From contig NZ_OBDY01000020.1 of assembly GCF_900215205.1 (NCBI RefSeq), positions 123,392 through 187,391 of the forward strand: 64,000 nt of DNA. Reading direction: 5' to 3'. Within the stretch, counting starts at the first letter, position 1; each line of letters begins with the position of its first letter. A model generated the notes under the pieces. That model was not told where the DNA came from, made no database searches, and was given only the letters and a program-made list of their open reading frames with translations. Made by a program: the position numbers and the translations under genes. This DNA comes from Paractinoplanes atraurantiacus. Lineage in GTDB: Bacteria > Actinomycetota > Actinomycetes > Mycobacteriales > Micromonosporaceae. Positions 39,745-48,510 of this stretch are shown one piece after another.

Positions 39745-40721
39745 GCGCGTTCCTCCAGGAGTTCAGCGGACGGAGAGGCTGCGGCTCTCGAAGACCGCGA
39801 GGCCAGCCGCCGGGCCGTGGGGACGATTCCCTTGGGCATGTAGCGGACCGCGACGATCAGGAGCAGGGCGTAGACGGCGTACGAGAGGACGCTCGGCGCG
39901 TAGCTCGGCATGCCGGGCTGGGTGCCCAGCTCGTTCAGGAACTGGACCAGCAGGACGATCACCGCGGCGCCCACCACCGGGCCGGCGATGGTGCCCAGCC
40001 CGCCGACCACGGCCATGACCACGAACTCGATCGACAGCAGGACCGGGAACGAGCCGGGGGCCAGATAGCCCAGGTAGAAGGCGTAGACGCCGCCGGCCAG
40101 ACCGGCGAAGGCGGCGGACAGGGCGAAGACCGCGAGGCGGTAGCCGCCGACCGGGACGCCGCTGGCCGCGGCCGCGGTCTCGCTCGTCGCGGCGGCTCTC
40201 AAGGCCCGGCCGGCTCGCGAGGCGACCACGTTGCGGGAGATGAGCAGGACTATGGCGAGAACGGCCCAGACGACGTACGCGTAACCGATGTCGTCTTTCA
40301 ATCCGGACAGACGCGGGATGCCCTGCAGCCCGATGGCGCCGCCCGCCCACGTGCCCTGGCCCAGCAGGGACAGCAGGATCAGCTGGACGGCCAGCGTGGC
40401 GAAGGCCAGGTGATGCCCGCGCAGGCGCAGCAGCGGGGCGCCGAGCAGGACGGCGGCGACCGCCGCGATCACCGGGGCCAGCAGCAGGCCGATCAGGGAA
40501 GGGACGCCGTGCACGGACAGGAGGCCGGCCGCGTAGGCGCCGATCGCGTAGAACGCCGCCTGGCCCAGGGAGACCTGCCCGGCGTACCCCATGAGAAGCG
40601 AGACGCCGGCGGTGACCGTCGCGGCGAGCCCGAGCAGGATGTAGACCGCGAGTTGCTTCTCGGGCAGCAGCGGCGGCAACGCGAGCGTGACCACGACGAC
40701 GGCCAGCAGGAGGTATTTCAT
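39741..40721 (-). CDS. livM: Branched-chain-type ABC importer permease LivM
   Basis: This 326-residue membrane protein has about nine helices and the LivM motifs GLSLNL-like GVSLLMGYAGQVSLGQAAFYAIGAYAAG, LLRLRGHHLAFATLA and FVVMAVVGGLGTIAGPVVGA; the EAA-like loop RALRAAATSETAAAASGVPVGGYRLAVFALSAAFAGLAGG contacts the ATPases. Its ATG overlaps the livH stop. Together with LivH it forms the channel for the binding-protein substrate. Confidence 0.9.
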   Translation of the reverse strand: MKYLLLAVVVVTLALPPLLPEKQLAVYILLGLAATVTAGVSLLMGYAGQVSLGQAAFYAIGAYAAGLLSVHGVPSLIGLLLAPVIAAVAAVLLGAPLLRLRGHHLAFATLAVQLILLSLLGQGTWAGGAIGLQGIPRLSGLKDDIGYAYVVWAVLAIVLLISRNVVASRAGRALRAAATSETAAAASGVPVGGYRLAVFALSAAFAGLAGGVYAFYLGYLAPGSFPVLLSIEFVVMAVVGGLGTIAGPVVGAAVIVLLVQFLNELGTQPGMPSYAPSVLSYAVYALLLIVAVRYMPKGIVPTARRLASRSSRAAASPSAELLEERA

Positions 40722-41578
40722 CGGGCCGCCTCGCGGACCGGGCCGGTGCGGGCGGCTTGGACGATCATCACGGTGAGCATGAGGAGCAGGGCCACCTCCA
40801 GCTGGTAGGCGCCGCCGCCGTAACCGGCGATCAAGGTCTGGGTGACGCCGAGCAGGAGACCGCCGGCGAGCGCCACCGCGGGGCGGGTGAGGCCGCCCAG
40901 GACGGCGGCGGCGAAGCCGTTGACGATCAGGGTGACGTCGCTGTCGAAGGTGACCTGCTGCACGGGGGTGGTGAGCACACCGGCCAGGCCGCCCAGGGCG
41001 CCGCCGAGAGCGAAGGCCAGCAGGCCCATCCGGCGGACGTCGATGCCGACCACCCGGGCCGCGTATTTGTTGGAGGCGCAGGCCGACAGGGCCTTGCCGA
41101 GGTCGGTGCGGGTGAAGAACAAAGCCAGGGCGGCGAAGACGGGAACGGTCACGGCGATGATCAGCAGGTAGTGGGCCTGGATGCGGGCGCCGCCGATGGT
41201 GGCGACACCGGAGAGGCCGGGGAACGAGCGGGGCTGGTCACCCCAGAGGACGATCTCGACCGCGTACGCGAAGACGCCGAGGCCCAGGGTGACGATGAGT
41301 GACGTGCCGGGGTCGGTGCCGGGCTTGCCGATGGCGACCACGCCGACGAGGACGCCGACCACGGCGGCCACGACCACCGCCAGCGACTCCGACAGGACGT
41401 GCGGCAGGCCGGCCGTCAGCAGGGACGAGGTCAGCATGGCGGCGATGACGGCGAAGGCGCCCTGCGCGAAGTTGACCACGCCGGTGACCCGGTAGATGGC
41501 GACCAGGCCGCTGCCGACGAGTGCGAAGCCGGCGCCGATGCCGAGGCCGGTCAGCACGTAACCGAGGAAGTCACTCAT
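40718..41578 (-). CDS. livH: Branched-chain-type ABC importer permease LivH
   Basis: The 286-residue membrane protein of the LivH family has about eight helices: GIGAGFALVGSGLVAIYRVTGVVNFAQGAF at the N-terminus and RRMGLLAFALGGALGGLAGVLTTPVQQVTFDSD (ATPase-contact loop) in the second half. It overlaps livF by 8 bp upstream and livM by 4 bp downstream. Confidence 0.9.
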   Translation of the reverse strand: MSDFLGYVLTGLGIGAGFALVGSGLVAIYRVTGVVNFAQGAFAVIAAMLTSSLLTAGLPHVLSESLAVVVAAVVGVLVGVVAIGKPGTDPGTSLIVTLGLGVFAYAVEIVLWGDQPRSFPGLSGVATIGGARIQAHYLLIIAVTVPVFAALALFFTRTDLGKALSACASNKYAARVVGIDVRRMGLLAFALGGALGGLAGVLTTPVQQVTFDSDVTLIVNGFAAAVLGGLTRPAVALAGGLLLGVTQTLIAGYGGGAYQLEVALLLMLTVMIVQAARTGPVREAAR

Positions 41579-42242
41579 AGTGGCCGCCCAGATAGGCCGC
41601 GGTCACCCGCTCGTCGGAGGCCAGAACGGCGGCGTCACCGACCAGGACGATCCGTCCGGCTTCCATGACGTACGCGCGGGAGCACAGCGACAGGGCCAGC
41701 CGCGCGTTCTGCTCGATCAGCAGCAGGGCCAGGCCCCGCTCGCGGTGCAGCGTCCGCAGGTGGTCCACGAGCGACTGGACGACCAGCGGGGCCAGGCCGA
41801 GGCTGAGCTCGTCGATCACCAGCACGTCGGGCCGGGCCATCAGCGCCCGCCCGATCGCCACCATCTGCTGCTGGCCGCCCGAGAGCGTGCCCGCGTCCCG
41901 GCGCCGCAGCGGCCCGAGCGCGGGCAGCAGGTCGTAGATGGCCGAGGTGTCGCGCCCGCGCCGCCCGTTGCGCCACCCACCCAGCCGCAGGTTGTCGTCG
42001 ACGCTGAGGTCGGCGAAGACCTCCCGCCCTTCCGGCACCTGCGCGAGCCGCCCGTCGACGGTCACCCGCCCGGCGTCGGCTTTGACTAGCCCGGAGAGCG
42101 CTTTGACCAGCGTCGACTTCCCGGCCCCGTTGGCACCGATCAGAGCGACCATTTCCGACTTGTCCAGCGAGAGGGAAACGCCATCTAGGGCAGTCGCGCC
42201 CGAATAGCGCACCGTGAGGGAGGAGACGTCCACGAGGGTCAT
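41571..42242 (-). CDS. livF: Branched-chain-type ABC importer ATPase LivF
   Basis: The 223-residue ATPase has Walker A GANGAGKST (about residue 36), signature LSGGQQQMVAIGRALM and Walker B VLVIDELSLGLAP; Glu follows the Walker B Asp, so it should hydrolyse ATP. ATG at 42242 is preferred over the in-frame GTG at 42248 because GGAGGT stands six bases before it. A 43-bp gap separates it from livG. It forms a heterodimer with LivG. Confidence 0.9.
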   Translation of the reverse strand: MTLVDVSSLTVRYSGATALDGVSLSLDKSEMVALIGANGAGKSTLVKALSGLVKADAGRVTVDGRLAQVPEGREVFADLSVDDNLRLGGWRNGRRGRDTSAIYDLLPALGPLRRRDAGTLSGGQQQMVAIGRALMARPDVLVIDELSLGLAPLVVQSLVDHLRTLHRERGLALLLIEQNARLALSLCSRAYVMEAGRIVLVGDAAVLASDERVTAAYLGGHYE

Positions 42243-42285
42243 GCGCACACCTCCGAGCGGCCCGGGAAGGCGGAGGCGGGCCGGG

Positions 42286-43053
42286 TCATGCGCTTGCTCC
42301 CAGGTAGGCGGCGATGACCTCGGGGTTGGCGCGGACCTCGGCCGGTGGGCCGGCGGCGATGACGCGGCCCAGGTCGAGGACGGTGATCTGGTCGGCCAGG
42401 CGCATGACGAAGGCGACGTCGTGTTCGACCAGCAGCATCGTCAGACCCGAGCGGCGCAAGGAAGCCAGCAGCTCGGCCAGGTGCTCGCGCTCCCCCGCCC
42501 GCAGACCCGAGGCCGGCTCGTCGAGCAGCAGCAGGCGCGGCTCGCCGCACAGGGCACGGGCCAGCTGCAACGCCCGCTGCTGGCCCAGCGGCAGGTCCTC
42601 GGCCGGCCGACAGGCCCAGTCGGCCAGGCCGGTCAGGGCAAGGCACTCCAGGGCCCGGGCCTGGATCTCCCGCTCCGCGCGGTGGTGCGCCGGCAGCCGC
42701 AGCGCCCCGGCCACGAAGCCGGCCCGGGTGGCGCTGTGGGCGCCGACCATCACGTTCTCCAGGGCGGTCAGGCCGTGGAAGATCCGGGCCGCCTGGAACA
42801 CCACCGCCACCCCGAGGCGGGAGCGGCGGTGCGCCGCGAGCCGGTCGATGCGGACGCCGTCGAGCTCCACGCTTCCCGCGTCGGGGGCGAGCTGCCCGCC
42901 GATCAGGGCGAACAGCGTCGACTTGCCGGCGCCGTTCGGCCCGATCACCGCGCGCAGCTCCCCCGGCGCCACGTGCAGGTCGACGTCGCGTACGGCATAG
43001 ACGCCCCCGAAGGCCCGCGACGCACCGGTCACCGCGAGCGCGGCGCCCGCCAT
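42286..43053 (-). CDS. livG: Branched-chain-type ABC importer ATPase LivG
   Basis: The 255-residue ATPase has Walker A GPNGAGKST, a LivG-type insert and FQAARIFHGLTALENVMVG (Q-loop). The signature region reads LPLGQQRALQLARALC, with Pro-Leu-Gly in place of the usual Ser-Gly-Gly, and Walker B is LLLLDEPASGL. The start overlaps the binding-protein stop (TGATG). The C-terminal end EVIAAYLGA is typical of the family. Confidence 0.88.
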   Translation of the reverse strand: MAGAALAVTGASRAFGGVYAVRDVDLHVAPGELRAVIGPNGAGKSTLFALIGGQLAPDAGSVELDGVRIDRLAAHRRSRLGVAVVFQAARIFHGLTALENVMVGAHSATRAGFVAGALRLPAHHRAEREIQARALECLALTGLADWACRPAEDLPLGQQRALQLARALCGEPRLLLLDEPASGLRAGEREHLAELLASLRRSGLTMLLVEHDVAFVMRLADQITVLDLGRVIAAGPPAEVRANPEVIAAYLGASA

Positions 43054-44222
43054 CAGCGCCCGCCCAGTTTCTGCGCCGAATAGTCGGTCGGCACGAACGC
43101 GCCCTTCGTCACCGTCGTGATGGCGATGTAGTCGGTGGTCAGGCCGCTGTGGTCGGTGGCCGAGTATTTGTACGTGCCGTTCGGCGTCGTCAGCGTCAGA
43201 CCCTCGAGGGCGTCGCGGACCTTCTTCTTGTCGGTGCCGCCGGCCGCTTTCAGGGCCGCCGCGAGCAGCTTCACTCCGCTGTAGCCGTCCTGCGCGAACT
43301 GGGGCGGCGGATAGCCGTACTTGGCCTCGAACGGCTTGGAAAGCTCCTCGATGGCCGTCTTCTGCTCGCCGGCGGGCAGGGTGTCGCCGACCACGCCGAT
43401 CGAACTGGCCACGACCGCGCCCTCGGCGGCCGCGCCGGCCGGCTCGAGGAAGAGCTTGCTGGCCTGGGCGCCGGTCAGCACCAGCGGGATCTTCAGGCCG
43501 CTCGCCGCATACTGCTTGGTCAGCGCGACCGCGGGCGCGCCCGTGGCCCACACCATCAGGGCCTGGGCGTCGGACGAGCGTACGTGGGTGAAGACCGCAC
43601 CGAACTCGGTCGCCGTGGTCTGGAACTGCTCGACCGGGTTCAGCGTGACGCCGTACTGCCCGGCTTTGGCCTCGAGGCCTTTGAATCCGGCGACGGCGTA
43701 GCTGCTCTTGGTGTCGTAGGCGACCGCGACCTTCGTCAGCTTCTGCGCCTGGAAGTACTGAAGGGCGGCTTCGGCGTACGTCCCGGACAGGGCCGGGACC
43801 ACGAAGACGTACGGATGAACGGGTTTGACCTGTTCGTCGGCCGGGGTGAGGGAGAGGTACGGGATCTCCTCGCGGTCGACCAGCGGAACCGTGGCCAGGG
43901 CGGAGTTGGAGAAAGGTGATCCGATGACGGCGTCGGAGTCGCCCTTGAGCTCGTTGAAGGCGAGGACGGCCTGGTCGGGCAGGCTCTTGTCGTCTTTGAC
44001 GGTCAACGCGATCTTGCGCCCGTCGATGCCGCCGGCCGCGTTGATCTGCTCGACGGCGAGGGCGACGGACTTCTGGTTCTCGGTGCCGAGCGGCGAGTAG
44101 TTGCCGGTCAGCGAGACGATCTGGCCGACCTTGATGGTGTCGTCGGAGTCCCCGCCGCCGCCGGAGGACGAGCAGGCGGCGAGGACTAGGGCGAAGGCGA
44201 GGAGCGGAACGGATCTGCGCAC
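43053..44222 (-). CDS. Substrate-binding lipoprotein of the Liv-type importer
   Basis: The 389-residue type I periplasmic-binding-fold lipoprotein has signal peptide and lipobox RRSVPLLAFALVLAACSSS, then a Ser/Gly linker and IKVGQIVSLTGNYSPLGTENQKSVALAVEQINAAGGIDGRKIALTV, the standard LivJ-type opening. It binds the imported compound outside the membrane; this family also takes aromatic acids, amides and other non-amino-acid ligands. GTG at 44222 follows GGGAGG at six bases and gives a short clean signal peptide; longer frames lack this. First gene of the operon, divergent to the PaaX-type regulator. Confidence 0.9.
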   Translation of the reverse strand: MRRSVPLLAFALVLAACSSSGGGGDSDDTIKVGQIVSLTGNYSPLGTENQKSVALAVEQINAAGGIDGRKIALTVKDDKSLPDQAVLAFNELKGDSDAVIGSPFSNSALATVPLVDREEIPYLSLTPADEQVKPVHPYVFVVPALSGTYAEAALQYFQAQKLTKVAVAYDTKSSYAVAGFKGLEAKAGQYGVTLNPVEQFQTTATEFGAVFTHVRSSDAQALMVWATGAPAVALTKQYAASGLKIPLVLTGAQASKLFLEPAGAAAEGAVVASSIGVVGDTLPAGEQKTAIEELSKPFEAKYGYPPPQFAQDGYSGVKLLAAALKAAGGTDKKKVRDALEGLTLTTPNGTYKYSATDHSGLTTDYIAITTVTKGAFVPTDYSAQKLGGR

Positions 44223-44270
44223 GGGTTGCCTCCCGTAACGGACCATTAGCAAGCTTCGATGACTCCCGAA

Positions 44271-44310
44271 GTTAGGCGCATCTTCCACTGCCGTCAACAA
44301 TCTGCCTAAC
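44271..44310. promoter_or_regulatory. Inverted repeat between the importer operon and the PaaX-type gene
   Basis: GTTAGGC (44271-44277) and GCCTAAC (44304-44310) form a perfect 7-bp inverted repeat 26 bp apart in the 97-bp divergent intergenic region, a plausible operator for the adjacent regulator. Confidence 0.5.
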
Positions 44311-44319
44311 ATCTAGCCC

Positions 44320-45120
44320 ATGCCGCTGACCGAGGCGAGGCCTCAGACCTTGCTGCTCATGCTGTTCGGTGACTTCGTGCTCGACCGCGACGTCCGCGTC
44401 TTCTCCGGCAGCGTGATCGACGTCTGCGAGCGCCTGGGCATCTCGTCGCACGCCGCCCGCTCCACGCTGACCCGCATGGTCAGCCGCGACCTGCTGCAAC
44501 GGCAGCGGGACGGGCGCCGCATGTACTTCGGTCTCACCGAGCGCTCGACCGCCCTGCTGCGCGACGGGCGCACCCGCATCTGGGGCACCGGCGCGGTGAA
44601 CGACCATTGGGACGGCACGTGGACGCTGCTGAGCTTCTCGCTGCCCGAGTCGTGGCAGCGCCAGCGGCACGACCTGCGCTCCCAGCTCGCCTGGTCCGGC
44701 TTCGGGCCGATTCAGGGCGGGCTGTGGATCGCGCCCGGTGAGGTCGGCGCCCAGCAGATCGTCAGCGACCTCGGGCTGGAGGCGCACGCCCGGGTCTTCC
44801 ACGCGCGGGCCGGCGCGCTCACCGACATCGCGGCGATGGTCTCCGACGCGTACGACCTGCGGGCGCTGGCCGCCCGCTACGACGAGTTCCTGGCCCGATG
44901 GGACGGGCCGCCCCCGCTGGCCGACCCCCTCGCGGCCCGGCTGAGCCTGATGGCCGAGTGGCTGCACGCCATCCGGCGCGACCCCCGGCTGCCGGTCGAG
45001 CACCTGCCCGCCGACTGGCCGGCCCCGCGCGCACAGAAGATCTTCCGGGAGCTCGAGACCGCGTACGCCGGCCCGGCCCGGGTCGTCGCCGAGGAGGTCC
45101 TTGAATACTTGAATCCTTGA
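44320..45120 (+). CDS. PaaX-family transcriptional regulator
   Basis: The 266-residue regulator has an N-terminal winged helix (LLLMLFGDFVLDRDVRVFSGSVIDVCERLGISSHAARSTLTRMVSRDLLQRQRDGRR), a middle domain with WDGTWTLLSFSLPESWQRQRHDLRSQLAWSGFGPIQGGLWIAPG, and the C-terminal PaaX domain. PaaX repressors respond to acyl-CoA thioesters such as phenylacetyl-CoA. Divergent orientation to an operon that contains an acyl-CoA ligase suggests that the CoA product of that ligase is the inducer. ATG at 44320. Confidence 0.88.
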   Translation: MPLTEARPQTLLLMLFGDFVLDRDVRVFSGSVIDVCERLGISSHAARSTLTRMVSRDLLQRQRDGRRMYFGLTERSTALLRDGRTRIWGTGAVNDHWDGTWTLLSFSLPESWQRQRHDLRSQLAWSGFGPIQGGLWIAPGEVGAQQIVSDLGLEAHARVFHARAGALTDIAAMVSDAYDLRALAARYDEFLARWDGPPPLADPLAARLSLMAEWLHAIRRDPRLPVEHLPADWPAPRAQKIFRELETAYAGPARVVAEEVLEYLNP

Positions 45121-45142
45121 AGAATCTGCCGACTGGTCATGA

Positions 45143-46533
45143 GTGCGGAAGCTACTCCTGATCATCGCGGCCGGCCTGGCCGTGCAGTTGCTGCTGCCGC
45201 ACCTGCCGACGGGCGCCGGGCTGGTCGCCGGCTGCCTGCCGATCGCCGTGGCCGGCGTCGTGGGCTGGGCCGGGTTCCGGCGCCAGGCCCGCCGGCACAG
45301 CGGGCGGGAACGGGCCGGATATCTCCTCGGCTCGATCTCGTGCGCCCTGCTCGCCGTGTCGTACGTGCTCTACGCGGCGGACGGCGTCGCCGTCGCCGGC
45401 ACTCTCCTGGGCGGGGCGGCCGACCTCGCCTCGGTCGGCGCGGCCGGCGCCAGCGTCCCGGCCATCCTGCTCGGCATGCCGCCGATGCCCGACCGGCTCG
45501 CCCGCGGCATGTACCTGGTCGACGTCGTCACCACGGCCGCCGCCATCTTCGCCGCGGTCTGGCAGTTCGTCCTGGTCCCGGCCGGGGCCGGCCTGAGCTG
45601 GGCGGCCGTCATCGGCCGGAGATCCTGGCCGCCGCGCTCGCCCTGATGCTCATGTCGCGCACCAACGGCCGCGACGCGATGCATCTGCTCGCCGCCGGCA
45701 TGGGCATGTTCGCCTTGGCCGGCGTGCTCGGTGTACGGGTACAGGCCGAGCACCTTCCGTGGTACGCGGACGGGCTCGGGGCGGCGTACGTCATCGCCGG
45801 GCTGACCGTGGCGGTCGGCAGTTGGCAGCCCGTGGCGCCGGTCGACCCGACCGGGTGGCGCGCCTTCACGAGCTACTGGAGCATGGTCCCGTCAGTACCG
45901 ACCGCGCTCCTGCTCGTCTGTGTCCTCATCGAGTACCACGACGACCGCACGCTGAGCGCGGTGCTGATCGCCGTGCTCATCGGCTCGACCGTGCTGGCCA
46001 TGGTGCGGCAGTTCCTGAGCCTGCTGATCGTGCGCCGGCTGCGGGCCGAGCTCGACCACCAGGCCTTCCACGACGCGCTCACCGGCCTGCCCAACCGGGC
46101 CGCGTTCCACCGGCACACCGCCGGTCTCAGCGGCGCGACCGCGGTGCTCATGCTCGACCTCGACGGGTTCAAGCAGGTCAACGACACGCTCGGGCACGCC
46201 GCGGGCGACGCGCTGCTGGCCGCTGTGGGCCGGCGGATCGCGGCCGAGGTGCGGCCCGGTGACCTGGTGGCCCGGCTCGGCGGCGACGAGTTCGCGGTGG
46301 TCATGCCCGGCGCCGGCGAGGCCGAGGCCGCCGCCGTGGGCGCGCGGCTGCTCGACCGCATCGCCGAGCCGATCCCCTACCGGGGCACGGAACTGCACGC
46401 GCGCGGCAGCCTCGGTGTCAGCGTCGGCGCCGACGTCGAGGCGCTGCTGCACGAGGCCGACACGGCGCTCTACGCGGCCAAGGCGGCCGGCAAGGGCGTC
46501 GTCCGGAGCTACGCCTCCGTGCTCTCCGTGTGA
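45143..46533 (+). pseudogene. Membrane diguanylate cyclase (GGDEF), frameshifted
   Basis: The N-terminal half (GTG at 45143, about 158 residues, MRKLLLIIAAGLAVQLLLPHL onward) codes for several membrane helices and runs into a wrong frame after WAAVIG. The frame that lies one base back then continues as PEILAAALALMLMSR through more helices to a complete GGDEF domain. One missing G at about 45614-45616 (GGCC where GGGCC would restore frame) explains it. The catalytic part is intact: FHDALTGLPNRAAFH, DLDGFKQVNDTLGH, the RPGD inhibitory site five residues before GGDEF. It would make cyclic di-GMP if the frame were restored. It could be a sequencing error, a recent mutation or a programmed shift. 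The 3' end overlaps the convergent SpoIIE gene by 25 bp. Confidence 0.78.
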
Positions 46534-48455
46534 GGATCGGCCGTCGTGTGTGGCATCGCGGACAGGCTCAGCACGTGCTGGGCCGGGCTGCCGGCCGGGG
46601 CGTAGAGCACCAGGCGGCCGTCCTGCTCGGCGTCGCGGCGCAGCGCGTGCTGGAAGACCACCACGCCGGCGCTGGCCAGCAGCGTCACCCCGGTCAGGTC
46701 GACGGTGAGCGGCCGGGTGCCATTGCGGGTGAGCCGCTGGAGCTCCTTGGCCAGGAACTCGGCCGTGGCCAGCGTGACCGGCCCGTCCAGGCGCACCCGC
46801 GGTCCGGGCGCCGCCGGCTGGTCGAGCACCAGAAGCAGGTCGGGCTCGCCGGTCACGGGCGGGCCGACCCGCTCGGCGATCAGCAGCCGGGCCGGGGTGG
46901 TGATCCGGTGCCGCACCTCGGCCGTCGTGCCCTGGTGACCCCGGCGCAGCCGGAGCTGGTGAACCATCTGCTCGACGAGGATCAGCCCGAGCCCGCCCGA
47001 GGCCGAGGGCGGGTGCTCGTGCCAGGTGCCGTCGTCGGCCACCTCCACCCGGACCTCGCCGCCGCCGTCGAGGTCGGCGCTCAGGCGCACGCGGCCCGGC
47101 GCGCCGCCGCGGTAGGCGTGCTGAACGCAGTTCGTGACCAGCTCGCTGACCGCGTGGCGGATCGCGGTGACATCCTGGTCGCCGGCGCCGAGGTCGTGCA
47201 GCCACTCGCCGACCGCGCCGTGCGCCCGTCCGATCGAGGGCATGGCCGCGGTGAACGACATCCGCAGCGGGGCGGGCGGTGGCACCCGTTGCACGGCCAG
47301 CATCGTGACGTCGTCGGCGTGCCCGGTCGGGCGCAGCAGCAGCTCGATCGTCTGCACGCAGACCCGCTGGACCGGGGTGAGACCGGAGTCGCGCAGCACC
47401 CGGTCGCGGGCCGTGTCCTCGGCGACGTTGGCCAGCTCGACCAGGCTCTCCGCGTACTCCCGGCCCGGCCGCTCGATCAGGCCGTCGCTGACCAGCAACA
47501 ACAGGTCGCCCACGGCGAGCCGGTCGGCGCCGAGCGGGAAGCGGTCGCCGCCGCCGAGCGGTGGCGCGCCGGTCGCCGGCAGATAGCGGCTCGGCCCGCC
47601 CGCGCCGACCAGCAGCGGCGGCGGATGCCCGGCCGTGCAGTAGGTGAGCGAGCCGTCGGCCGGGTCGAGGACGGCGACGCAGATCGTGGCCCCGCGGGCC
47701 GCCGGCAGCCGCGCGGCCAGCCGGTTGGCCGCGGCCAGGGCCACCGTGATGTCGCCGTCGTCGAGCAGCCGGTCCTGCACGACCGCGCGGAGTTGGCCCA
47801 TGGTGGCCGAGGCGGCGACGCCGTGCCCGGCCACGTCGCCCAGCACCAGCGCCAGGCGGCCGTCGCCCAGGGCCAGCGCGTCGAACCAGTCGCCGCCGGC
47901 CGCGGTGTCGGCGTCGGCCGGCAGATAGCCGGCGGCGGCACGGGCGCGGGGCAGCACCGGCATGCCGCCCGGCAGCAGCTCCAGCTGCATCGCCACGACG
48001 ACGTCACGGGCCCGGGCGTAGCGCTGCTCGGCCCGCTCGGCCCGCCGCCGCTCGGCCTCGCGTTCGCGGACCCGGCCGGTCACCTCGACCGAATACTGCG
48101 ACAGGCCGGAGACCGCGCCCGCCGCGTCGCGGTGCGGCGTGACCACGATGTCGAAATAGCTCTCGGACCGGCTGCCGTCGTCGTGTTCGACCTGGAGCCG
48201 CCACTCGCGCGCGTTCTGCACGGCGCCGGTGCGGTACGCCCGGTCGTAGATGTCGAGGACCTGCTGGGTCAGCGCCGCCGGAAAGACCTCGGCGATCGTG
48301 CCGCCGACCTGGTGGGCCCGGCCGCTGAGCTTACGGGCGAGCGCGTTGACGGCGACGATCTTGTGGTCGGGGCCCTCCAGGGCGAGCATCGCGATGGGCA
48401 TCCGCTCGAAGACGTCTCGAACCGTCTCGGCGTCGCCAATGTCCTCAGCTGACAA
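46509..48455 (-). CDS. PAS-SpoIIE phosphatase-HATPase-STAS regulator
   Basis: This 648-residue signalling protein combines the modules of a partner-switch system. A PAS domain spans about residues 15-130. The PP2C/SpoIIE phosphatase (about 155-375) has metal residues in AAGGDWFDA, VLGDVAGHG, SDGLIE and HADDVTML. An RsbW-like HATPase (about 395-525) has boxes HAVSELVTNCVQHAY, VADDGTWHE and GGLGLILVEQ. A STAS domain (about 550-640) has TVDLTGVTLLASAGVVVF and the phosphorylatable Ser. It would sense a signal through PAS and control an anti-sigma/anti-anti-sigma balance. TTG at 48455 is chosen because GAGGGGG precedes it; no better ATG/GTG starts before the PAS domain. It sits downstream of the sensor kinase gene (55 bp). 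Confidence 0.87.
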   Translation of the reverse strand: MSAEDIGDAETVRDVFERMPIAMLALEGPDHKIVAVNALARKLSGRAHQVGGTIAEVFPAALTQQVLDIYDRAYRTGAVQNAREWRLQVEHDDGSRSESYFDIVVTPHRDAAGAVSGLSQYSVEVTGRVREREAERRRAERAEQRYARARDVVVAMQLELLPGGMPVLPRARAAAGYLPADADTAAGGDWFDALALGDGRLALVLGDVAGHGVAASATMGQLRAVVQDRLLDDGDITVALAAANRLAARLPAARGATICVAVLDPADGSLTYCTAGHPPPLLVGAGGPSRYLPATGAPPLGGGDRFPLGADRLAVGDLLLLVSDGLIERPGREYAESLVELANVAEDTARDRVLRDSGLTPVQRVCVQTIELLLRPTGHADDVTMLAVQRVPPPAPLRMSFTAAMPSIGRAHGAVGEWLHDLGAGDQDVTAIRHAVSELVTNCVQHAYRGGAPGRVRLSADLDGGGEVRVEVADDGTWHEHPPSASGGLGLILVEQMVHQLRLRRGHQGTTAEVRHRITTPARLLIAERVGPPVTGEPDLLLVLDQPAAPGPRVRLDGPVTLATAEFLAKELQRLTRNGTRPLTVDLTGVTLLASAGVVVFQHALRRDAEQDGRLVLYAPAGSPAQHVLSLSAMPHTTADPHTESTEA

Positions 48456-48510
48456 CCGTGCCCCCTCGGCGCGTGCCCGTCCCCGGACGAACCTTAACCC
48501 CGCCGGTTGA

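Noticed and set aside
35572..44222. The acyl-CoA ligase operon as a secondary-metabolite cluster
   Set aside because: There are no PKS, NRPS, carrier-protein or tailoring genes; the set fits uptake and catabolism.
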